From Leptolyngbyaceae cyanobacterium C42_A2020_001 (lineage in GTDB: Bacteria; Cyanobacteriota; Cyanobacteriia; Leptolyngbyales; Leptolyngbyaceae): a DNA stretch of 53,402 nt. Both the position numbers and the translations under genes were made by a program. The notes beneath the pieces are model-generated. The model was not told the DNA's origin. It did not search any database and saw only the letters and a program-made list of their open reading frames with translations. The stretch's first letter is position 1; the number at the start of each line of letters is the position of its first letter. Positions 34,201 to 40,892 of this stretch are shown here, piece after piece. The stretch covers positions 1 through 53,402 of the forward strand of contig JACYLN010000032.1 of NCBI GenBank assembly GCA_015272515.1, read 5' to 3'.

Positions 34201-35311
34201 CTAATGCCAGGGCGATCGCGCAGGAAATGATGGTGTTACGAGTGTTGTCATGGATTTGAGCCATAAAATCTGACTCTGGCACCACGACTACAATCAGCCA
34301 GTCCAGCCCGTGTTTGTCTTGCCAGGGCATGACCAGCAAAAACTGCCGTTGCCCGTTGTCTAGAAAGTCTAATTGTTGAACGGCTTGAATTTGCTTGAGG
34401 TTACCAAAACGTGCTGTCAAATATTGAGCACTATTACGAATCAAGGAATCCTTACTTGCCAATGCTTGAAGACGAGAAGCTTTTCCTTGAATCACCTGAA
34501 ACGGTCTTTCTGAAGTTAAAGAGGTAGCAACCAGATTACCAGAGCGCTCAAGAATATAAGTTCTGCCTGTTTGGCTAACGCGAATATCACTCAAAAAATC
34601 ACTGATTTGGGTGAGGATCTGATCAACACTCAGCACTCCAACCAGTTGTTTGTTGGAGTCGTAGAGCGGATAGCTGGCGGAGATGGAGAGGACGTTGGGT
34701 TTGTCATCCCACTGATAAATGGAACTCCACGTGGGTTCTCGCTGCTCAACTGCGTCGGCGTACCAGGCTTCGATCAGGGGGTTGTAGTTGGGGGTGACTT
34801 TGATCTGCTTGGTGCGATCACCGCGATCAGTAGTGGCAAAGGTGTGTAGCTGACTACGGGTTGCAGGGGATTTCTCATTAATCAGCAGTTTGCCATTATC
34901 CAGTCGCTCCACCCCGATAAAATTCCCTTGAGGCGTGCCATAGCTAATATAGCCAACGTTGAACGTCCGCATTTGTCGCCAAAAAAACTTGCCTGTTGTC
35001 TGGAAGTCTTGCAGATTCAACAAGCCCAACTCAACCGCATTCGCATTTGTTTCATTCAGTTGGAAAGGGATGGATAAATACGCATCCAAATGTTGCTGAA
35101 TTCGGCTGCTACTCTCGCTCCGAAGCTGCGTTGCGACCTCTCGTACTGCTTGCTGCCCATTGCGGTAGGACAACACCCCAACCGTTGCGACAACTCCTAC
35201 CACCTGAATCACCAGGGGCACAACCATTACTAGATAAAGAGGAACTTTACCAAACACTCGCGGAGCCTGTGTGGGCGGATTGAATACCGCTGGCAACTTG
35301 TCTAACACCAT
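31211..35311 (-). CDS. Multi-PAS/GAF sensory adenylate cyclase
   Basis: A 1366-aa membrane signalling protein that makes cyclic AMP. A transmembrane segment (~24-48) is followed by an extracytoplasmic Cache-like sensor, a second transmembrane helix (near 356-376), a HAMP segment, a coiled coil, a PAS domain, a GAF domain (~620-770), three more PAS domains each ending in SDRK or THRK-type junctions, and a class III cyclase domain (~1185-1366). In the cyclase, metal-binding D1197 (FADIVNF) and D1241 (IGDAYM), adenine-specifying K1237 and D1306 (YDLWG), and N1313/R1317 (VNTASRM) are all present, so it should be an active adenylate rather than guanylate cyclase. It is flanked by a repeat region downstream. 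Confidence 0.93.
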   Translation of the reverse strand: MVLDKLPAVFNPPTQAPRVFGKVPLYLVMVVPLVIQVVGVVATVGVLSYRNGQQAVREVATQLRSESSSRIQQHLDAYLSIPFQLNETNANAVELGLLNLQDFQTTGKFFWRQMRTFNVGYISYGTPQGNFIGVERLDNGKLLINEKSPATRSQLHTFATTDRGDRTKQIKVTPNYNPLIEAWYADAVEQREPTWSSIYQWDDKPNVLSISASYPLYDSNKQLVGVLSVDQILTQISDFLSDIRVSQTGRTYILERSGNLVATSLTSERPFQVIQGKASRLQALASKDSLIRNSAQYLTARFGNLKQIQAVQQLDFLDNGQRQFLLVMPWQDKHGLDWLIVVVVPESDFMAQIHDNTRNTIISCAIALALATLLGIPISRWIARQILRLSQASEALASGQLNQTVKARGITELVTLAESFNRMAEQLRESFTALERTNERLEQKVEERTASLAAAEAELRALFLAMDDLVIVYDRQGYLRKIVSNSSKLLVTPMASQIGKPIAEILPKPQADAILQSIQRALNTQQLVTVEYNVTVESQEIWFSANVSPLEDDTVLFVARDVSDRKLSEDAHKRTAEKLAKNEQQLRKQNRVLLELAKSTVLNQGDLKAATQEITEAAVRTLDVDRASVWLFNETHTQLQCIDLYEQASDRHSDGDALSVDAFPRYFYALEEEGTINAEDARTDPRTRDLIQSYLDPTNLASLLDTPIRSGGKTVGVVCLEQSSNIRRWTVEEQSFTRSMADLVALGIVAQERKRAEEALRSSQERFAKAFSASPDFITINSLRSGQFLDVNESFLRASGFSREEVLGKNVVELDAWANRQDRANLMRLLEEQGYVHDLEVCLRKKNGEIIIALLSAEIIELDGEPCMLAVTKDITDRKQTEAAIQESQKKYRDLVESANSIIVRMEPSGIITFLNTYGQQFFGFTPDEIIGRNAFGTLVPITETSEAELKAWIEYISRTPEHHQDIEAENLRSTGETVWVKWSTKAILNDQGEVTEILSIGFDISDRKRAEAALQEKEQYLRLILNNIPQQVFWKDTNLTFLGCNRNWAEAAGLGDPEEIIGKTDYDVLPGREVAEQFRWQDRQIIELDTPQLHLIAPKVRSSDGKTIWLDISKIPIHDANQNVIGILGVIDDITHRKQAEEALQAEQKKTELLLLNVLPNAIADQLKQSLGILQDRHSHALIAENYDEVTVMFADIVNFTTLSSNVSAPDLVGLLNRIFLVFDDLCEKHGLEKIKTIGDAYMVVGGLPDPRPDHAEAIADMALDMQQEISQFLTYEGQPIEVRVGINTGPVIAGVIGKKKFTYDLWGDVVNTASRMESQGVAGKIQVTEATYERLKDKYQLQQRGTVEIKGKGTMRTFWLAGKR

Positions 35312-35502
35312 TGCGAGAAACCTTACCCGTCAGCGCAGCGGCTACCAATCGATCAAACACACGACGACACTTTGTAAACCATGAAACTGATAAACGCAGC
35401 CCGTTGTCTACTCTTACCTGGTCACAATATTCTAGTTGGTGATCATGCCTGGTTGGTTGGGTTACGTCAACTTTAACACTCCGAACAAACGATAAACTTA
35501 GC

Positions 35503-36126
35503 TCAATGGCTCAACCAGGCGATCGCTGCTCGAATCCATTCTTCCGCATTGTCTCGTTTTGAAAGGGTGGTGCTCTGCCCCACAGCTTGCAGCGCCCGCG
35601 AAATTTCACTGGTGGAATATCCCAACGCTAGCAACGTCATTTCCACATCTTCTTGAATACTCAGCACAGGTCCAGCAGAGGGAATGGTGATCACTCCAGC
35701 TTCTTGCCGCCACTCTGCCAACTTACTCCGAAGTTCCAGCGCAATCCGTTCTGCCGTTTTACTGCCAACTCCCGGAGTTCTAGAAAGGGTGCGGGTGTTA
35801 CCAGCAACGATCGCCTGCACCAACTCCTGCAAGCCCAGGGTATCTAGCAACGCCACAGCCAGTTGTGGTCCAATTCCACTCACGCTCACCAACTGCCGAA
35901 ACAGATCGCGTTCTGCGGCAGACCCAAACCCAAACAAGGTCACCTGGTCTTCGCGGATTTGCAGATGAGTAAAGATCTGAATCGGTTCGCCGATCGCGGG
36001 TAACTCTTGCAATACACGCGGTACGATCTGCACATCGTATCCAACCTGGTTCACGTCTAACGTCAAGATGACGCGATTTCCAGTTTTTTGAATGCTGGCA
36101 ACCATGCCTTTAAGGTAACCAATCAT
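35503..36126 (-). CDS. ruvA: Holliday junction DNA helicase subunit RuvA
   Basis: Junction-binding subunit that loads the RuvB motor on Holliday junctions. The 207-aa protein begins MIGYLKGMVASIQKTGNRVIL (OB-fold domain). It has two helix-hairpin-helix motifs (LVSVSGIGPQLAVALLDTLG and TPGVGSKTAERIALELR) and a C-terminal RuvB-binding domain with DVEMTLLALGYSTSEISRAL. The ATG at 36126 gives the normal family N-terminus; the frame to 36189 adds 21 unrelated residues. It stands alone, with ruvB and ruvC not in the window. Confidence 0.95.
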   Translation of the reverse strand: MIGYLKGMVASIQKTGNRVILTLDVNQVGYDVQIVPRVLQELPAIGEPIQIFTHLQIREDQVTLFGFGSAAERDLFRQLVSVSGIGPQLAVALLDTLGLQELVQAIVAGNTRTLSRTPGVGSKTAERIALELRSKLAEWRQEAGVITIPSAGPVLSIQEDVEMTLLALGYSTSEISRALQAVGQSTTLSKRDNAEEWIRAAIAWLSH

Positions 36127-36263
36127 GAGGATTAAGAATGACGAATTGAAAGATTGACTGAAAAGTTGAAGGTTGCGATCGGGTTTCAAAAAAATTTGCT
36201 GAAACGAGCCGACTATATTAGAAATGAACCGCTCAGTCGGACTCCAATATCTGATACAGAAGT

Positions 36264-36821
36264 ATGGTTGAGACGTTAAAACTGCACATCGGCGGCAAGG
36301 AAGTACACCCGGATTGGAAGATTTTGGATATTGAAGAACGCCCAGAAGTTGACTTTGTGGGCGATGCTGCTGACCTCAGCCAGTTTGCCGATAATTCTGT
36401 AGATCAAATCTATGCCAGTCACGTTTTAGAACACTTTTTTTATAATCTAGACGGTGAATTAATTCGGGTTTTAGCCGAGTGGAAGCGAGTCTTAAAACCG
36501 GGTGGACATTTGTTGCTTAGTGTGCCTGATTTAAAGACACTCTGTTGGCTCTACCTCAACCCCAATTTTGAGCCAATCGAGCGGTATCAAATCATGCGAA
36601 TGATATTTGGCGGGCAGGTGAATCAGTACGATGTTCACAAAGTTGGGTTTGATTTTGACACTTTAGGATTGTACCTACAGGAAGTGGGATTTGAGAGTTA
36701 CTGGCAGGTCACGGAGTTTGGGCTGTTTCAAGACTGTAGCAGTCTACGCGTTTTAGATACATTGATTAGCCTCAACGTGGTGGCTGAAAAGACAGCAGAA
36801 AGCAAGGAAAGCAGCGATTAG
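36264..36821 (+). CDS. SAM-dependent methyltransferase (class I), substrate unknown
   Basis: A 185-aa protein with the class I methyltransferase fold. The order is KLHIGGKEVHPDWKILDIEERPEVD, FVGDAADLSQFADNSVDQIYASHVLEHF (substrate/SAM-binding and motif equivalent), and EWKRVLKPGGHLLLSVPDL. The GxGxG glycine loop is reduced to IGGK, as in small predicted methyltransferases linked to sugar or lipid modification. The C-terminus beyond ~165 is charged and probably disordered. It is divergent from ruvA with a 137-nt gap. Confidence 0.75.
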   Translation: MVETLKLHIGGKEVHPDWKILDIEERPEVDFVGDAADLSQFADNSVDQIYASHVLEHFFYNLDGELIRVLAEWKRVLKPGGHLLLSVPDLKTLCWLYLNPNFEPIERYQIMRMIFGGQVNQYDVHKVGFDFDTLGLYLQEVGFESYWQVTEFGLFQDCSSLRVLDTLISLNVVAEKTAESKESSD

Positions 36822-36954
36822 GCAGAGAGGCAAGTGATACAATGCCATCACTCTGTATCTAAAAATGCATTTTCCCCTAGCCTCCAGCCTACGACATCAG
36901 CGAGGTTGAGCTTGCTCTAGAGGTCGCGATCGCGCCATTTATGACTATCCCTCA

Positions 36955-37536
36955 ATGACTATTTGGACTGAACTGCTGTGGGCACTCATTGGCTTGCTTC
37001 TAACGATTGGTGGAACGTTTTTAGAAGCGTCGATCGCAGTACCCAGCCGAGACTGGGGGCATCAGGCAATCCAAACTCACTCCCTGGGAATCACCTATCA
37101 ATTTGGAGCAGGCTTATTGGTTGGTTGCGTTGGCGGCAAAAACGCTGCCCTTCTTTCTCAAGTCGCCTACATCATGCTGGGGCTAACTCCGTGGTTTCCC
37201 ATTTTCTCAAAAGGTGGCGGACTCAGTTATTTAAGAGAACCCAGTTTCGGTTACCTCCTGGGATTTATTCCAGCCGCGTTTGTATGTGGCTACCTTGCCT
37301 TCAAGCTACTGCCCCGCCTGGAATCTCTCGCAATTAGCTGCGCCTCTGGGCTAGCTAGTATACATATCACCGGAATTTTGTACTTAGGAGTGCTGTGGCT
37401 CCTGCGAATTTTGCCCCAAGCTGAGGTGTTTAAAGCGTTGCTCAAATTTTCGGTTGAGCCATTGCCAGGACAGTTGGCAGTGGTGTGTGCAGTGACGCTA
37501 TTAGCCTATGCCCTACGCCAAATGCTGTTTTACTAA
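36955..37536 (+). CDS. bioY: BioY-like biotin transporter substrate-binding membrane subunit
   Basis: A 193-aa integral membrane protein with five to six hydrophobic helices. Helix 1 (LLWALIGLLLTIGGTFLE) is followed by a GAGLLVGCVGGKNAALLSQVAYIMLGL segment, which is the conserved core of BioY (the S component of ECF-type biotin transporters), and FGYLLGFIPAAFVCGYLA matches its later helix. No ECF ATPase genes lie nearby, so it would act alone or with a shared module. It is followed by lspA (12 nt) and purE in one operon. Confidence in the family is good, in biotin as substrate moderate. Confidence 0.72.
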   Translation: MTIWTELLWALIGLLLTIGGTFLEASIAVPSRDWGHQAIQTHSLGITYQFGAGLLVGCVGGKNAALLSQVAYIMLGLTPWFPIFSKGGGLSYLREPSFGYLLGFIPAAFVCGYLAFKLLPRLESLAISCASGLASIHITGILYLGVLWLLRILPQAEVFKALLKFSVEPLPGQLAVVCAVTLLAYALRQMLFY

Positions 37537-37548
37537 TGAGTTCTTAGA

Positions 37549-38079
37549 ATGTTCTCAAACAACCGCCTCTTCTGGATTGCTGCCCTGGTTGGCTTAGTGG
37601 TCGATCGCTTGTCAAAATTCCTGATTCTGTTCCTGTTCACCCTGCCACTACCACCGCCCGAAACCCCTAAGGAGGAGCTAGAAAAATTCACACAAGAATT
37701 GGTGCCACTTATCCCTGGTGTGTTTCATCTCACCTATGCCCTAAACAAGGGAGCCGCCTTCAGTTTATTTTCCAACGGGGTCGGTTGGCTGCGATGGCTC
37801 TCCTTTGCTGTGAGCATTGCGCTGCTGTTAGTGGCATGGTTTGGTCCGCGATTGAGCCGCTGGGAGCAGGTTGGTTATGGGCTGATTCTTTCAGGAGCGT
37901 TAGGAAACGGCATCGATCGCTTCCTTTGGGGCTACGTGGTTGATTTCCTCAACTTCAACCTGATTCGGTTTCCCATCTTCAACCTGGCAGATACGTTTAT
38001 CAATATTGGTTTAGCCTGTTTGCTGATTGCTGCCTTTCAACATCCGCCCCGCTCCACTGATGGTAAGGAGTCGTCATGA
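37549..38079 (+). CDS. lspA: Lipoprotein signal peptidase (signal peptidase II)
   Basis: Aspartic membrane protease that removes signal peptides from lipoproteins after diacylglyceryl attachment. The 176-aa protein has [11 protein letters not shown] near the N-terminus, then [35 protein letters not shown] and [11 protein letters not shown]; the catalytic aspartates are in VVDFLNF and NLADTF. Four membrane helices are visible. A ~25-residue proline/glutamate-rich insert follows helix 1 ([16 protein letters not shown]). It sits 12 nt after bioY and overlaps purE by 4 nt (ATGA). Confidence 0.95.
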   Translation: MFSNNRLFWIAALVGLVVDRLSKFLILFLFTLPLPPPETPKEELEKFTQELVPLIPGVFHLTYALNKGAAFSLFSNGVGWLRWLSFAVSIALLLVAWFGPRLSRWEQVGYGLILSGALGNGIDRFLWGYVVDFLNFNLIRFPIFNLADTFINIGLACLLIAAFQHPPRSTDGKESS

Positions 38080-38597
38080 CACATCTCCTGGTTGGCATCA
38101 TTATGGGTAGCGATTCTGACCTTCCCACAATGCAAGGTGCGATCGCCGTCTGCGAAGAATTCAGCATTCCCTGCGAAGTCGGTATTGTCTCCGCCCATCG
38201 CACTCCCGAACGCATGGTGGATTACGCCAAAACCGCCCACACGCGCGGTATCAAAGTCATTATTGCGGGTGCGGGAGGTGCTGCCCACCTGCCCGGCATG
38301 GTCGCGTCCCTCACCCCTCTACCCGTAATCGGCGTTCCAGTACAAACTCGCCACCTACAAGGTGTAGACTCACTTTACTCAATTGTGCAAATGCCCGCCG
38401 GAATTCCCGTTGCCACCGTCGCCATTGGCAATGCCCGCAACGCCGGACTCCTCGCCATCCAGATTCTCGCCACCAGCGATCGCGCCCTGCTAGAAAAAGT
38501 GCAACACTACCGCGAAAGCCTGAAGCAAATGGTGCTGGAAAAACAGGCAAAACTGGATGAAGTGGGCTATCGAGAGTATCTGGCGGGGAATGGGTAA
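38076..38597 (+). CDS. purE: N5-carboxyaminoimidazole ribonucleotide mutase
   Basis: Purine-biosynthesis mutase that converts N5-CAIR to CAIR. The 173-aa sequence has [87 protein letters not shown] and a helical C-terminus. All parts of the PurE fold and its substrate loops are intact. Translation is probably coupled to lspA through the ATGA overlap. Confidence 0.97.
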   Translation: MTHLLVGIIMGSDSDLPTMQGAIAVCEEFSIPCEVGIVSAHRTPERMVDYAKTAHTRGIKVIIAGAGGAAHLPGMVASLTPLPVIGVPVQTRHLQGVDSLYSIVQMPAGIPVATVAIGNARNAGLLAIQILATSDRALLEKVQHYRESLKQMVLEKQAKLDEVGYREYLAGNG

Positions 38598-38775
38598 TTG
38601 GGAATGGAGGATAGGGGATAGGGAAGGTGGGGAAGATGGGGAAGGTGGGGAAGGTGAGGAAAGGGTCGGTGGGTCGGTGGGTCGGTGAGTGGATGGTTGG
38701 AATTTCACTTACTCGCTCACTCATCCACTCCTTAACTCCCCAACTCCCTCACCCACTCCCTTACCTCCTCAATAC
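38598..38775. repeat. G-rich/C-rich simple repeat and hairpin region before serS
   Basis: The plus strand starts with GGGGAAGGTG-type direct repeats (38615-38660) and a perfect triple tandem of GGGTCGGT (38663-38686). A pyrimidine-rich half follows (CTCACTCATCCACTCC to about 38775). GAGTGGATG (38687-38695) and CATCCACTC (38722-38730) form a perfect 9-bp inverted repeat. It resembles the region before thiD (11115-11275) in composition and layout. No gene is encoded. Confidence 0.55.
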
Positions 38776-38858
38776 CTCTTACCTATCTCTCCCAAATCCT
38801 GCCGTTCCTCGGTGTATCCTGTTTTAGAAGAAGAACCGTCATTCATTGAGAGTCATCT

Positions 38859-40139
38859 GTGCTTGACCTGAAGCTGATTCGAGAACATCCTTCGCTGGTC
38901 CAAGAAAAACTCAACCAGCGTGGTGGAGGTTATGATATTGCCCCGATCGCAGAACTCGATCGGCAACAAAAAGAATTGGAAAGAACGCGATCGCAACTGC
39001 AAACTCGCAGCAATGAGATCGGTAAATTAGTTGGGCAAAAAATGAAATCTGGCAGCAAACCAGATGACCCAGAAATTCTCGCCCTCAAAACTGAGGGCAA
39101 TGATCTTAAGGCAAAGCTGAGCGAACTGGAGCCGCAAGAGAAAGCCATTAAAGCCCAGATTGAAACGCTGTTACTAACCCTGCCAAATTTACCTAGCGAT
39201 ACCACCCCATTTGGTAAAGACGAAACCCAAAACGTGGAAGTGCGCCGCTGGGGCGAAGAATACAAGCCCACAGGCGTAAACCTGCTGCCCCATTGGGAGA
39301 TTGGCGAAAAAATGGGGATTCTCAACCCGGAGAAAGGCACCAAAGTTGCCCAAAGCCGTTTTGTGCTGCTAGTGGGTGCGGGTGCCGCTCTAGAACGCGC
39401 CCTGATTCAGTTCATGCTGGATACCCAAATTGCTGCGGGCTACCTGGAAGTCTTGCCACCCTTTTTGATCAACAGCACTTCGCTGACGGCAACCGGGCAA
39501 CTTCCCAAGTTTGCGGAGGAAAGCTTCAAATGTGCGGAGGACGATCTCTGGCTAGCACCCACAGCGGAAGTTCCAGTAACCAACCTCTATCGAGATGAAA
39601 TACTCTCAGCAGATGAGTTGCCAATTCATCACTGTGCCTACACACCTTGCTTCCGGCGCGAGGCTGGCAGCTATGGCAAAGATACTCGCGGATTGATTCG
39701 CCTGCACCAGTTCAATAAGGTTGAGTTGGTAAAGCTGGTACGTCCCGAAACATCGGAGCAGGAGCACGAAGCCCTAGTACAAAATGCTGAGGCAATTCTG
39801 CAAGCGTTGAAACTGCCTTACCGTGTATTAGAACTGTGCACAGGAGATTTGGGGTTTGGTGCAGCGAAGTGCTATGACCTGGAGGTGTGGTTGCCTTCTG
39901 CCGATCGCTACCGGGAAATCTCCAGTTGCTCGAACTTTAAAGACTTTCAGGCACGGCGTGGCAACATTCGCTTTAAAGAACCGGGACAAAAAGGCACTCA
40001 ATTCGTCCATACCCTAAACGGATCTGGCTTGGCAGTGGGGCGCACAATGGCAGCAGTGCTGGAAAATTATCAGCAGCCTGATGGGTCTGTCCGCGTTCCT
40101 GATGTTCTCCAGCCATATCTGAAACGAGAAACCTTGTGA
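38859..40139 (+). CDS. serS: Seryl-tRNA synthetase
   Basis: Class II aminoacyl-tRNA synthetase of 426 aa. The N-terminus [22 protein letters not shown] and a long antiparallel coiled coil (~30-105) bind tRNA-Ser. The catalytic domain shows motif 2 ([21 protein letters not shown]), [35 protein letters not shown] and motif 3 ([18 protein letters not shown]). The start is GTG at 38859, placed by the strict family N-terminus. The upstream repeat region contains no gene. Confidence 0.97.
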   Translation: MLDLKLIREHPSLVQEKLNQRGGGYDIAPIAELDRQQKELERTRSQLQTRSNEIGKLVGQKMKSGSKPDDPEILALKTEGNDLKAKLSELEPQEKAIKAQIETLLLTLPNLPSDTTPFGKDETQNVEVRRWGEEYKPTGVNLLPHWEIGEKMGILNPEKGTKVAQSRFVLLVGAGAALERALIQFMLDTQIAAGYLEVLPPFLINSTSLTATGQLPKFAEESFKCAEDDLWLAPTAEVPVTNLYRDEILSADELPIHHCAYTPCFRREAGSYGKDTRGLIRLHQFNKVELVKLVRPETSEQEHEALVQNAEAILQALKLPYRVLELCTGDLGFGAAKCYDLEVWLPSADRYREISSCSNFKDFQARRGNIRFKEPGQKGTQFVHTLNGSGLAVGRTMAAVLENYQQPDGSVRVPDVLQPYLKRETL

Positions 40140-40157
40140 GTTTGAGACTTTGAAGGA

Positions 40158-40796
40158 TTGATCAAAGACACATTCAGCCCCAACTTTAAACGGTTCTCAG
40201 CCGTTGCGCGATGGTGTCGAGCGACGAGCGTGATCGTCGTTCTCGGCACCCTATCTCCCTGGATATCATCGGCTGATGCAACGCACTCTGCCCAAACCAC
40301 ACCAGCTAAAACCCCAGATTCTCGTACTGTTGCACCCATCCGTCCCCGAACAACTTGCCCAACTGAACTAGAGCCTCTAACCAACGCTCTCTTACGAGAT
40401 CTTCCCAGCTATATCAATCGCATTAGCCACCAACGGGGGGGAAGCCTAACCTACCGTTACGCGATCGCCTCTAGTCGGGCAAATTTTGAGCCACTGCCCG
40501 TTGTGACCAGCACGTTAGATCCCAAGCAAGGTGGCTTATATCAGATCTTTTTTACCCTGCTAGAGCGGCAATACGATACCAAACGAAAAAGCGACTATCA
40601 AACTTACCATTGGCTGTTTCTAGCCCAGACTGAAAACGATGGGTGGCAGTTGGCAATGGTTTATTCCCGTTCTGGTTCCTATCCAGATAGCCTTCAGGCT
40701 GTGTCGCCGCTTAGAGAAACTACTCAAGAAATCACTGGTTTAGCTATTCGCCAGTGGTTGCGCGACTGCCAAGCTGGTGCGGTTTCCGTTCCCTGA
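40158..40796 (+). CDS. Secreted hypothetical protein
   Basis: A 212-aa protein starting at TTG 40158 with AAGGA immediately upstream, closer than usual, so the start is uncertain. A basic region (RFSAVARWCR) and hydrophobic stretch (ATSVIVVLGTLSPWISSADA) form a signal peptide. The mature part has RTTCPTELEPLTNALLRDLPSYINRISHQR and YQTYHWLFLAQTENDGWQLAMVYSR. It looks like a conserved cyanobacterial exported protein, but I do not recognise a characterised family. Two Cys (one in TTCPT, one in RDCQAG) could form a disulfide. It follows serS by 18 nt. Confidence 0.65.
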   Translation: MIKDTFSPNFKRFSAVARWCRATSVIVVLGTLSPWISSADATHSAQTTPAKTPDSRTVAPIRPRTTCPTELEPLTNALLRDLPSYINRISHQRGGSLTYRYAIASSRANFEPLPVVTSTLDPKQGGLYQIFFTLLERQYDTKRKSDYQTYHWLFLAQTENDGWQLAMVYSRSGSYPDSLQAVSPLRETTQEITGLAIRQWLRDCQAGAVSVP

Positions 40797-40892
40797 CTCT
40801 TCACAAAATGTCATGCTCAAGGAATAATTTGGGCAAGCTAACACGATGAAAGTGTTTGCCATTGAGAGCATTGTTCTGGGAGGACGAGCAGT

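Noticed and set aside
38663-38686. CRISPR or iteron origin from the GGGTCGGT tandem
   Set aside because: Only three 8-bp units in low-complexity sequence, no spacers, no replication gene nearby.
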